From assembly GCF_000373625.1 (NCBI RefSeq), contig NZ_KB891995.1, positions 542,882-606,881 of the forward strand: a stretch of DNA of 64,000 nt. Direction: 5' to 3'. This DNA comes from Streptomyces sp. LaPpAH-108 (GTDB lineage Bacteria; Actinomycetota; Actinomycetes; Streptomycetales; Streptomycetaceae). Under the pieces are notes generated by a model. The model ran no database searches, was not told where the DNA came from, and was given only the letters and a program-made list of their open reading frames with translations. The translations under genes and the position numbers were made by a program. The stretch's first letter is position 1. Every line of letters begins with the position of its first letter. Positions 1-6,919 of the stretch are shown in pieces.

Positions 1-2
1 GC

Positions 3-506
3 GAGTCCATCACCGCGGCGACGGCGACCGTCCGCACCGCCCTCGACACCACCGTCTCCCTCGGGGACATCGCCCCGCTGGTCATCGGCGGCATCCTCAC
101 CGTCTTCGCGATGTGGTGGCTCTACTTCACCCAGGACGCCGCCGAACGCCTGACCTCCCTGCGCATGGCCCTGCTGTGGGGCTACGGCCACTACGTCGTC
201 TTCGCCTCCGCGGCGGCCGTGGGCGCGGGACTCGCGGTCGAGATCGCCCACCTCACCGGCCACGCCCACCTGAGCCGGGGCGCGGTGGCGGCGGCGTACA
301 CCGTCCCGGTGGCGCTGTACCTGCTGGTGCTGCGCCTGCTGCACCGCCGGGGACGCGCGGGCGCGCTGGACGCGCTGTGGACAACCGGAATCCTCGCCGT
401 CCTGGCAACGACCTTCACCCCGAGCCCGGTACTGGCGACGGGCTGCGTGATGTCGGCACTGGTGGGGGCGGTGGTGGCGCTGGGGGAGCGGCGGCGGCGG
501 GGGTGA
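3..506 (+). CDS. LtrA-type (low temperature requirement) membrane protein, C-terminal part
   Basis: The reading frame is open from the left edge of the window, so the N-terminus is missing and only about 167 residues are visible. They contain a motif ESITA (family GES-I/V-AA) near the edge, then a WWLYF segment in a membrane helix, a GHYVVF helix, and three more hydrophobic stretches ending in a short arginine tail. This order (GES motif, WWxYF, HY helix) is typical of the bacterial low temperature requirement A family, polytopic membrane proteins of unknown biochemical activity. The gene converges on the hydrolase at 570-1397 with only 63 bases between stops. The family call is good; the function is not known. 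Confidence 0.75.
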   Translation, partial: ESITAATATVRTALDTTVSLGDIAPLVIGGILTVFAMWWLYFTQDAAERLTSLRMALLWGYGHYVVFASAAAVGAGLAVEIAHLTGHAHLSRGAVAAAYTVPVALYLLVLRLLHRRGRAGALDALWTTGILAVLATTFTPSPVLATGCVMSALVGAVVALGERRRRG

Positions 507-569
507 CCTTCCTGGCGGCCCACGGCGAACGCCGCTTGGCGGCAGCGGTGGACCGCAAGGGGACACCGG

Positions 570-1397
570 TCAGGCCGATGACGGCACTCCCCGCAGAAAC
601 TCCCTGATCAACCCGCTCACCACCTCAGGCTGCTCCACCGTGCTGCTGTGCCCGGCCCCCGGCACCACCTCAAGCCGGGCCCCCTGCACGGCCGCCGCGA
701 TCCGCTCCGACTCGACGGCGGGAGTGGCGACGTCATCCGCCCCGACGGCGACCAGCGTGGGCACGGTGATGCGACCGAGTTCGTCGCTGATGCCGGGCCG
801 CTCGACCACCCCGAGCACGGCCCGACGTATCCCCGCCCGCCGACAGCGCCGCAGCCGCCGTACCCACTCCTCGACCACGGGTCCGCTGCCCGGCGACGCA
901 AGGAACTCGGGCCCGAACATCTCCGCCTTGACCCGCCCCAGGACAGGCCGCACCCCGGTGACCCGATAGACGTTGGCCAGCAGCCGATACTCCCCGACCT
1001 TCGCGGCGTCCTCTTCCCCCGCACTGGTGTCGAGCAAGGTGAGCGACCGAAGCACCTCCCCATGCCGGGCCGCGATCCGCAGCCCGACGAACCCGCCCAT
1101 GGACAGCCCGACGTAATGAACGGCCCCGAGCCCCAGCCGCCCGATCAACGCGACGGCATCAGCGGTCAGGGTGTCCATGTCGTACCCACCCGCCGCCGCC
1201 GGACTCTCCCCCTGCCCCCGCCAGTCGACGGTCACACACCGATACTCCCCCCGCAACGCCTCCACCTGCGGATGAAACATCCACCCACTGAAAAGCAGCC
1301 CATGCCCGAACACGACAACAGGCGCCTCAGGCTTCCCGGGCGGCGCCCCGCTGTCGGTGTAAAAGACGGAAGCACCATTGACGTCGATCAAGGGCAC
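570..1397 (-). CDS. alpha/beta hydrolase, 3-oxoadipate enol-lactonase-like
   Basis: The product has 275 residues and an ordinary alpha/beta hydrolase fold. Visible elements are the oxyanion region HGLLFSGWMF near residue 32, the nucleophile elbow GLSMGG near residue 98, a late acid in the strand VAVGADDVATP, and the catalytic histidine in GAGHSS near residue 247. The closest named relatives I recognise are PcaD-like enol lactonases and haloperoxidase-type esterases, but the substrate cannot be read from the sequence. The start is a GTG with the ribosome site AAGGAG eight bases upstream. No catabolic pathway genes lie next to it, so a role in beta-ketoadipate metabolism is not supported. Confidence 0.8.
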   Translation of the reverse strand: MPLIDVNGASVFYTDSGAPPGKPEAPVVVFGHGLLFSGWMFHPQVEALRGEYRCVTVDWRGQGESPAAAGGYDMDTLTADAVALIGRLGLGAVHYVGLSMGGFVGLRIAARHGEVLRSLTLLDTSAGEEDAAKVGEYRLLANVYRVTGVRPVLGRVKAEMFGPEFLASPGSGPVVEEWVRRLRRCRRAGIRRAVLGVVERPGISDELGRITVPTLVAVGADDVATPAVESERIAAAVQGARLEVVPGAGHSSTVEQPEVVSGLIREFLRGVPSSA

Positions 1398-1457
1398 GCG
1401 CGGGCTCCTTCACGCTCAAGAGATGACAGCCGAGCGTAGGGACGCAGGGCCCGATGC

Positions 1458-2204
1458 TCAACGCCCGTATGCAACAGGGCCGTTCGACCGCCCCTCCACG
1501 GCCGACACCCCACCCCGCCGATACCCCACCCACAACCGCCCACCCACGTCCCCCAACACCTCATCGACAACGCCCACGAGCACCTCATCCCGCCCGTCAA
1601 GCACGTCTTTCACTCCCCGACGCAACCGCTCCCCCAACCCCGGGGCGGCAATGTCGAGCCGCCGAGCAAGCCACTTCCCACTCCCACGCCAGGACCGCCG
1701 CACAACAAGAGCCAACTCACCGGTCCGCCGAGCAAGTTCAGTGGCAATGAACAACCGCTCACTCTGATCCCGACTCCCCGCGAGGTCATCCAGCAGATCA
1801 GTGATGGCGTACCGCAGATCCTCAACTTCCTCACCGCTCACGTCAGGCGGCCCCGCATCGACCAGCTCCCGAGCCCGAGCCCCGATCCGCGCTCCCACCC
1901 CATCCACATCGAACAACAACTCCCCTTCAGCACACATAAAAAGCAACGGCGACCGCCCCTGCCCCACCTCCCGCCCCACATACGCTTCCCACGACGACTC
2001 GGTATGCACAAACATCTCCACCGGCCACCCCCACCCCCGAAAACTCTCCCGATACGGCGCCGGCACCCCATGTAGCAAAACGACAACGTCAAGATCCGAC
2101 ATCACCGTCCGCCACCCCGTAAGAACACTCCCCCCAAGAAACGCAGCCCGAGCCCCGGGGTGCCGCTCCAATACCAACTCCCGCGCAACCTCCACCAGCT
2201 CCAT
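1458..2204 (-). CDS. nucleotidyltransferase-fold protein
   Basis: This 248-residue protein begins with a short helix followed by FLGGSVLTGWRTVMSDLDVV at residues 21-40, the GS and DxD signature of the DNA polymerase beta-type nucleotidyltransferase superfamily. The rest is mainly helical and could bind the second substrate, as in kanamycin- or streptomycin-type nucleotidyltransferases. The frame stays open upstream to 3245, but the ATG at 2204 places the GGS motif at the usual position and the longer extension reads like shadow translation. The nearest upstream gene on this strand is far away, so it is probably transcribed alone. Substrate is unknown; drug resistance should not be assumed. 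Confidence 0.7.
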   Translation of the reverse strand: MELVEVARELVLERHPGARAAFLGGSVLTGWRTVMSDLDVVVLLHGVPAPYRESFRGWGWPVEMFVHTESSWEAYVGREVGQGRSPLLFMCAEGELLFDVDGVGARIGARARELVDAGPPDVSGEEVEDLRYAITDLLDDLAGSRDQSERLFIATELARRTGELALVVRRSWRGSGKWLARRLDIAAPGLGERLRRGVKDVLDGRDEVLVGVVDEVLGDVGGRLWVGYRRGGVSAVEGRSNGPVAYGR

Positions 2205-2336
2205 CCGGCAACTATCGGCGCTCCACCCCCCACCCGCAGGGGTTTTCTGATCGCAGCGAGCCGCAGGAGGGCGCCTCCATGAGCGACCAGCCGTCTGGGC
2301 AGACAACAAGCGGGGGCCGGAGGCTAGTTGGTTTTT

Positions 2337-2612
2337 ATGGGACTCGCACACGCGATACTCAAGATCATCGAAGACGAGGACCTGAGAACCCGGGACGGAT
2401 GGCGCGCCTTCGGCGGAGTCTCTCTCTTCGTGATCGGCAGTCTGGCTCTCCTCGTTTTCATGGACGCACCGGCCCACGCATGGTGGGGGTACATCCTCCT
2501 GGTGGTCGGAGCCGTGGCTCAGATCTACGCGGGGGCGACCTTCATCGACGCTGTCACCCCACGACGCCGTAACGCCAGCCGTCCAGGCATTGGAAGCGGG
2601 TCCGCCCGCTGA
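2337..2612 (+). CDS. small two-helix membrane protein, unknown function
   Basis: This 91-residue product starts with an amphipathic segment (MGLAHAILKIIEDEDL) and a GWRAF turn. Two hydrophobic helices follow, around residues 24-42 (SLFVIGSLALLVF) and 48-67 (WWGYILLVVGAVAQIYAG), with a basic tail. I do not recognise a named family. A GGAGG lies about 12 bases before the ATG, and a TTG nine bases earlier is the alternative start. A second ATG at 2279 with a better-spaced GGAGGG opens a different frame that soon loses protein-like composition. The gene therefore may have an upstream leader peptide or be partly decayed. Confidence 0.55.
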   Translation: MGLAHAILKIIEDEDLRTRDGWRAFGGVSLFVIGSLALLVFMDAPAHAWWGYILLVVGAVAQIYAGATFIDAVTPRRRNASRPGIGSGSAR

Positions 2613-2690
2613 GCCGAACCGACACGGTGACCATGGACGGGGATCTTGGGAGACGGGGCCGGGCTCGAAGCGAAGGCCGCGCGGCAACGC

Positions 2691-2729
2691 CAGAGGGGCC
2701 CTCTCCGACCAGGTAAGGGCCCTCTGACC
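2691..2729. terminator. hairpin, copy of the tRNA-Pro terminator
   Basis: An imperfect GC hairpin (arms AGAGGGGCCC and AGGGCCCTCT with one bulge) is followed by TGACCTG. The same arrangement (hairpin, TGACCTG, about 15 bases, then the tRNA 3' end) occurs at 4128-4199. The whole block therefore looks like a diverged duplicate of the tRNA-Pro 3' flank. Confidence 0.55.
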
Positions 2730-2741
2730 TGTTGCTTGGCT

Positions 2742-2762
2742 GTCGGGGTGGCGGGATTTGAA
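2742..2762 (-). repeat. attachment-site-like copy of the tRNA-Pro 3' end
   Basis: Twenty-one bases here are identical to 4179-4199, which is the 3' terminal acceptor and T-arm part of the tRNA-Pro gene. The match is on the same strand and ends inside the T-loop. This is the geometry left by tyrosine-recombinase integration into a tRNA 3' end. Elements of the pSAM2 type use tRNA-Pro in Streptomyces. The partner site is the tRNA itself. Confidence 0.65.
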
Positions 2763-2879
2763 ACCCTCCGGATACGTGACGCGGATCACTCGAAAATCCC
2801 GGGTGGGGATTGCCGGTTCATGGCGTTGCGACGCCCGAGAGGGGACAGGCTCGCAAATCATCAGCCGGAGGCACCGCTC

Positions 2880-4103
2880 ATGACGCCCGAAGCTTTCGAA
2901 GAACCGCAGGCACTGGAAGCGGCGGCACCGCCTGCGGCTGTCCCGCCCCGCGAGACCGATGTGTCGGAGACGGAAGAAGCCGAGGACCTCGACGCCTTTT
3001 ACGCTCGGTACGGCCTGGTCAGGCGGTGGCGGGCACTTCCTGAACCGAAGCCCGTACCCATTGATCCACAGTCCACTCACGGCCTCCCCGTATTGGGTGA
3101 GGACGACCTCATCGCGTACGGGGGCGATGGGGGAGTCCGCGACAGCTCTTACTTCTATTTCGGCAACGAAAGGGACGGTGGACGGCTGCTGGCGGGACGC
3201 TTGTTCCTGGACAATCCTCGACTCGAACTTGGGCAAATCGTCCACACGTGGACAGAGGGGGAAGTTGACCGCTCATGGAGTCGAGCGGTCCCCAGCTCCC
3301 CAGGGGCTCGTGCGGAAGCCCGTGAAGCCACGCTCGCGGCACGAGCCGTGGAAGCACGAAACGAGGCGGCGCTCGGCAACACCGAACTCATCGAGAAGTT
3401 CATGGCCATCGACCTCGGCCTGTGGCGGGGAGCCCGCTGGCAGGAACCGGTGACCACGGCTCTCCTGGGTGACTGGGCGAGCACCCTGTACACGCACGGC
3501 ACCATCCGCCGGGGGGCCCTTTCCCGGCTGATGTGTGAGGTGAGGGAGATCCATCGACAGCTCACGCCACTGTGGCGTCGGCGCTGTGCCGGAGGGCGGC
3601 TGCTCAGCCTCGATGTCCCCGTTCTGGAGAATGGGCTGACTCTCGCCGACCTTGTCGCAGGAGGGCCTGATCCGGCCGACATCCTTACGGGGGCGCTGCC
3701 TGATGATCCGCGTGTGCTTGCCGTGCTGGACCAGATGTTCCCGAGCGAGAGGGCTGTCGCGCTCGCCTGGTCCCGTTCGGGGACGTCGAGTTGGACCGAG
3801 GCTGCTGCCACGGTCTTGGCCCTCATCTCGCAAGCGTACGTACAGGGTGACGCCGAGGCTCTGGGTGAGCGAGTACGTCGCAAACTCAAGCGGCTCGGTC
3901 GCCGTGCGGGTCACAGCCGTGACGGCGAGGAGACGCCCCGTATCCGAGCGGCCCAGTCGCCTGCTGTCGGCCGAGCCGAGGACCGTGCGGCGGAAGCGCC
4001 CTGCCCTGGCACTTCAGCTGTCGCCATCGTTCGCCCGCCCCGGGAGTCGAATCCCGAGGTCGGCTCCCGCGAGCGGTCCCCCTCCAAGAGCGCACCCAGC
4101 TGA
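2880..4103 (+). CDS. hypothetical protein of the tRNA-Pro islet
   Basis: This 407-residue protein is not recognised. The ATG has a GGAGG eight bases upstream, a clear start. Residues 1-35 are rich in Ala, Glu and Pro and probably disordered. The middle (about 50-340) reads as a soluble alpha/beta protein with a tryptophan-rich stretch, LGLWRGARWQEPVTTALLGDW. Residues 320-345 are basic (RVRRKLKRLGRR). The last 60 residues have an odd composition and run through DNA that resembles a tRNA T-arm (RPPRESNPE), so the original C-terminus may have been replaced. Because it is the only gene of the islet it could be cargo, but nothing shows its function. Confidence 0.6.
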   Translation: MTPEAFEEPQALEAAAPPAAVPPRETDVSETEEAEDLDAFYARYGLVRRWRALPEPKPVPIDPQSTHGLPVLGEDDLIAYGGDGGVRDSSYFYFGNERDGGRLLAGRLFLDNPRLELGQIVHTWTEGEVDRSWSRAVPSSPGARAEAREATLAARAVEARNEAALGNTELIEKFMAIDLGLWRGARWQEPVTTALLGDWASTLYTHGTIRRGALSRLMCEVREIHRQLTPLWRRRCAGGRLLSLDVPVLENGLTLADLVAGGPDPADILTGALPDDPRVLAVLDQMFPSERAVALAWSRSGTSSWTEAAATVLALISQAYVQGDAEALGERVRRKLKRLGRRAGHSRDGEETPRIRAAQSPAVGRAEDRAAEAPCPGTSAVAIVRPPRESNPEVGSRERSPSKSAPS

Positions 4104-4127
4104 CACCCACCCGCCCCCGGAAACCAC

Positions 4128-4164
4128 TCAGGGGCCCGACCCGCTAAGCGGATCAGGCCCCTGA
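4128..4164 (-). terminator. terminator of tRNA-Pro
   Basis: Nine-base perfect arms TCAGGGGCC and GGCCCCTGA enclose a 19-base loop, 16 bases downstream of the tRNA 3' end on the minus strand. This is consistent with a factor-independent stop of the tRNA transcript. Confidence 0.7.
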
Positions 4165-4179
4165 CCTGGTACTACGGCG

Positions 4180-4253
4180 TCGGGGTGGCGGGATTTGAAC
4201 CCACGACCTCTTCGTCCCGAACGAAGCGCGCTGCCAAGCTGCGCTACACCCCG
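4180..4253 (-). tRNA. tRNA-Pro (anticodon CGG)
   Basis: Read on the minus strand, the 74 bases fold as a full cloverleaf: acceptor CGGGGTG with CACCCCG, D-stem GCGC, anticodon stem CTTCG with loop TTCGGGA (anticodon CGG, reading CCG), T-stem GTGGG with loop TTCAAAT, and discriminator A. The 3' CCA is not encoded. The 3' 20 bases are duplicated at 2742-2762, so this gene served as an integration target. Confidence 0.95.
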
Positions 4254-4329
4254 GTGTCGCTGCTGTCGCGGCGACGACGTTTACTTTAGCCCACTGGGGG
4301 CCGGAGGCGAAATCCGGTTTCGGGTGGGG

Positions 4330-5091
4330 TCAGACGCGGCGGCGGGTGGGGGTGGGGCGGGTGTGGTCGAGGGCGATCAGGAGGAGGGCGAGGGCGTAGA
4401 TCGCGAGGCCGATCAGGAGGGCGTTGGCGAGGGTGCTGCGGTAGCCGTGGGTGGCGGCGTCCAGGAAGGGGTAGAGGTAGCGGCCCCGTAGGTCTCCCGA
4501 GGGGATGAACAGCGCGCGCGTCAGCGTGAAGATCAGGTACGCCAGCGGGAACACCAGCCACGCCGCCGCCTGGCGCAGATGCAGCCGGGGCGCCGGGGTG
4601 AACAGGAGCCAGTCCAGCAGGGCCGCCAGCGGCAGCAGGGTGTGCAGGATCTGGAGCGCGCCCCACTGGGCGTGCCAGCGTTCCGGGATCGCCGACGTGC
4701 CCGTCATCGAGAACGGGGGCGTCGTATGGGCGAGCAGCACGTGGTACGTCAGCGCGCTCGTCACCATGTAGAGGAGCGCCGCTCCCGACAGTCCCGAGGG
4801 AAGCGCCCGCCGTGCCCGCCACGAGCGCGACGCCGACAGGAACATGACCACCGCGAGCAGGATCGCCGCCTGGACGCCGAAGTAGCTCAGGATGCGGGAC
4901 GGGGCGCCGATCATGAGTTCCAGGGTGATCCCGGCCACCGCGAGCAGCGCGGTTCCCAGCCGGAACAGCGCCACCCAGGGGCGCCGGATCGGGGCCACCA
5001 CCGCCGTCACCGGCACCGGTGACGGCTGGAGCACGGGCGGGCTGGGGATCGCCGGCAGGTCGGGGATGTCCCTGGGTATCGGTGCGGTCAT
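4330..5091 (-). CDS. Pr6Pr family membrane protein
   Basis: This 253-residue protein has a proline-rich cytoplasmic N-terminus of about 35 residues. Six hydrophobic helices follow, with polar landmarks between them: the YHVLLAHTTPP loop, HAQWGALQILHTLLP, YLIFTLTRALF with FIPSGDLRGRYLYPFLD, and HGYRSTLANALLIG. This pattern of six helices with conserved Tyr-Pro-Phe-x-Asp is what is annotated as Pr6Pr (FAR-17a/AIG1-like) in actinomycetes. Biochemical function is unknown; relatives in animals are hydrolases of fatty acid esters of hydroxy fatty acids. It lies between tRNA-Pro and the phosphoesterase, all on the minus strand, but a strong hairpin separates it from the latter. Confidence 0.7.
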   Translation of the reverse strand: MTAPIPRDIPDLPAIPSPPVLQPSPVPVTAVVAPIRRPWVALFRLGTALLAVAGITLELMIGAPSRILSYFGVQAAILLAVVMFLSASRSWRARRALPSGLSGAALLYMVTSALTYHVLLAHTTPPFSMTGTSAIPERWHAQWGALQILHTLLPLAALLDWLLFTPAPRLHLRQAAAWLVFPLAYLIFTLTRALFIPSGDLRGRYLYPFLDAATHGYRSTLANALLIGLAIYALALLLIALDHTRPTPTRRRV

Positions 5092-5119
5092 GCCCTCACG
5101 CTAGGCATAAGGGGTGAAA

Positions 5120-5162
5120 GGGGCTATTTGGCGTACTCCGGGAGAGGTACGCCGTAAGCCCC
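5120..5162 (-). terminator. terminator after the phosphoesterase gene
   Basis: A two-part stem, GGGGCT with AGCCCC outside and GGCGTAC with GTACGCC inside, lies about 60 bases beyond the stop of the phosphoesterase at 5221. It is likely to end that transcript before the Pr6Pr gene. Confidence 0.65.
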
Positions 5163-5220
5163 GAGCAGCCCCGAGCAGCCGTAGCCCCCCAGCCGTCGTG
5201 CGCCCCTAGGGGGCGTCCCC

Positions 5221-6147
5221 CTAGCTCCGCCCCACCAGCGTCAGCAACGTCACCTCCGGCGGACAAGCGAACCGCACCGGCGTGTACCGGTTCGTCCCGC
5301 ACCCCGCCGACACGTGCAGATACGACGTCCGGTCCGCCACCGAGTGCGTCGACAGCCCCTTCACCCGGTCCGTGTCCAGGTCGCAGTTGGTGACCAGCGC
5401 GCCGTAGAAGGGGATGCAGAGCTGGCCGCCGTGGGTGTGACCGGCGAGGATCAGCGGATAGCCGTCCTTGGTGAACGCGTCGAGCGTGCGCAGATACGGC
5501 GCGTGGACCACGCCCATCGAGAAGTCGTGCCCCGGCGTCGGTCCTCCGGCCACCCGCGCGTACCGGTCGCGCTTGATGTGCGGGTCGTCCAGGCCCGTCA
5601 GCTCGATCGAGGCGCCGTCGATCTTCAGGGTTCCCCTGGTGTTGGTCAGGTCGAGCCAGCCCGCGGAGTCGAAGCCGTCCCTGAGGTCCTCCCAGGGGTT
5701 GTGGACGACGCCGGTGGCGGGCGCGTTGCCGTTCAGACCGTGGCGCCCGCTGGCCTTCTCGAACAGATAGCGCGCGGGGTTGCGCAGCTTGGGGCCGTAG
5801 TAGTCGTTGGACCCGAAGACGTACGCGCCCGGGAACTCCATCAGCGGTCCGAGCGCGTCCAGTACCTCCGGGACGCCCTCGGGGTCCGAGAGGTTGTCGC
5901 CGGTGTTGATCACGAAGTCGGGCCGCAGCCCCGCGAGCGACTGCAGCCAGCGCCGCTTCTTGCCCTGGCCGCTCACCATGTGGATGTCGGAGACCTGGAG
6001 CACCCGCAGCGGACGCATGCCCGGCGGCAGGACCGGCACCGTCACTCGTCGGAGGCGGAAGGAGCGGGCCTCGAACCCCGCCGCGTAGGCCACTCCGGCG
6101 GCGCCTGCCGCCATGATCCCCAGGGGTACTCCGTATCGCGCGCGCAT
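5221..6147 (-). CDS. metallophosphoesterase, membrane-anchored
   Basis: The 308-residue product begins with a hydrophobic anchor (residues 7-25). It then shows the calcineurin-like phosphoesterase blocks in order: VSDIH near 53, GDN near 85, GSNDYYG (in place of GNHD) near 113, and GHTHGGQ near 237. These residues hold a two-metal centre. The group is the YkuE-like phosphoesterases that act on phospholipid or nucleotide head groups at the membrane. In actinobacteria the gene stands next to a class A PBP gene (Rv3683 beside ponA2), as here with the YqeY gene between. The substrate is unknown. The Asn-for-His change in the third motif is shared by part of the family. Confidence 0.85.
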   Translation of the reverse strand: MRARYGVPLGIMAAGAAGVAYAAGFEARSFRLRRVTVPVLPPGMRPLRVLQVSDIHMVSGQGKKRRWLQSLAGLRPDFVINTGDNLSDPEGVPEVLDALGPLMEFPGAYVFGSNDYYGPKLRNPARYLFEKASGRHGLNGNAPATGVVHNPWEDLRDGFDSAGWLDLTNTRGTLKIDGASIELTGLDDPHIKRDRYARVAGGPTPGHDFSMGVVHAPYLRTLDAFTKDGYPLILAGHTHGGQLCIPFYGALVTNCDLDTDRVKGLSTHSVADRTSYLHVSAGCGTNRYTPVRFACPPEVTLLTLVGRS

Positions 6148-6334
6148 ACGACCATCGTGTCAGACCCCCGCGCGACGGCGAGACCGGGAGCCCTTCGGCG
6201 CGAAGGGTGTTCGGGCCGCCGCGGCAAGGGGAGTTCGGGCCGGAAGGACGCCGGTGAGCACGCCGGGAAGGACGGCGAGCCCGGGCCGCCTAAACGGGGC
6301 GCGCCCCGGACGCCGTACCTGCGACAATCGGACC

Positions 6335-6802
6335 ATGACCACCACGCTCAAGGCGAAGCTGCACGACGACCTCAACGCCGCGATCAAGGACCGCGACGAG
6401 CTGCGTTCCTCCACGCTCCGGCTGACCCTGGCCGCGATCTCCAAGGAAGAGGTCGCGGGCAAGGAGAAGCGCGAGCTGTCCGACGACGAGGTCCTCAAGG
6501 TGATCACCAAGGAGGCCAAGAAGCGTCGCGAGGCGGCCGAGGCGTTCGCGCAGGGTGGTCGTGCCGAGTCGGCCGAGCGGGAGAAGGCGGAGGGCGAGAT
6601 CCTCGCCACGTACCTGCCCCGGCAGCTCTCCGACGACGAGCTGCACGCGATCGTCGCCCAGGCCGTCGAGGAGGCCAGGGCCGCCGGTGCCGAGGGCCCG
6701 CGCGCCATGGGTGCCGTCATGAAGATCGTGAACCCGAAGGTCGCCGGTCTGGCCGAGGGCGGTCGCGTCGCCGCCGTCGTGAAGAAGCTCCTCCAGGGCT
6801 GA
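6335..6802 (+). CDS. GatB/YqeY domain protein
   Basis: This 155-residue protein is a complete YqeY-type protein: an N-terminal helical bundle with LKxxLxxAIKDRDELRSSTLR, a charged linker (KEKRELSDDEVLKVITKEAKKRREAAEAF), and a C-terminal three-helix domain with YLPRQLSDDE and the end motif MGAVMKIVNPKVAG. The domain is the one appended to the GatB subunit of tRNA amidotransferase, where it contacts tRNA. The free-standing protein has no established role. The frame is open upstream to 6113, but the ATG at 6335 is the first codon giving the usual start MTTTLKAKL. It converges on the PBP gene over a shared hairpin. Confidence 0.88.
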   Translation: MTTTLKAKLHDDLNAAIKDRDELRSSTLRLTLAAISKEEVAGKEKRELSDDEVLKVITKEAKKRREAAEAFAQGGRAESAEREKAEGEILATYLPRQLSDDELHAIVAQAVEEARAAGAEGPRAMGAVMKIVNPKVAGLAEGGRVAAVVKKLLQG

Positions 6803-6813
6803 GACAGCTCCGG

Positions 6814-6864
6814 CCGGAGCGACACCCCTGATACGACTCCGGAGCGACACCCCCTGATACGACT
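6814..6864. repeat. two-copy 25-base tandem repeat
   Basis: A unit beginning CCGGAGCGACACCCC is repeated at 6814-6838 and 6839-6864, the second copy carrying one extra C. It sits between the yqeY stop and the terminator hairpin. No function is visible. Confidence 0.8.
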
Positions 6865-6908
6865 TCGGGGCCGCACCCCCTGCTCACGCAGAAGGTGCGG
6901 CCCCGAAG
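6863..6908. terminator. bidirectional terminator between yqeY and the PBP gene
   Basis: Perfect 15-base arms, CTTCGGGGCCGCACC at 6863-6877 and its complement at 6894-6908, enclose a 16-base loop. The hairpin sits between converging genes and can serve both. Confidence 0.85.
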
Positions 6909-6919
6909 CCGTACGCGCC

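Larger units (their letters stand above)
2764..4178. mobile_element. probable remnant of an element integrated at tRNA-Pro
   Basis: The segment is bounded by the intact tRNA-Pro on one side and a 21-base copy of its 3' end on the other, and the flanking hairpin is duplicated as well. It holds one substantial ORF (2880-4103), whose base composition looks a little lower in G+C than its neighbours. No integrase, excisionase, replication or transfer gene is visible. It is best read as a decayed or non-autonomous insertion. The boundaries are inferred from the repeat alone. Confidence 0.5.
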
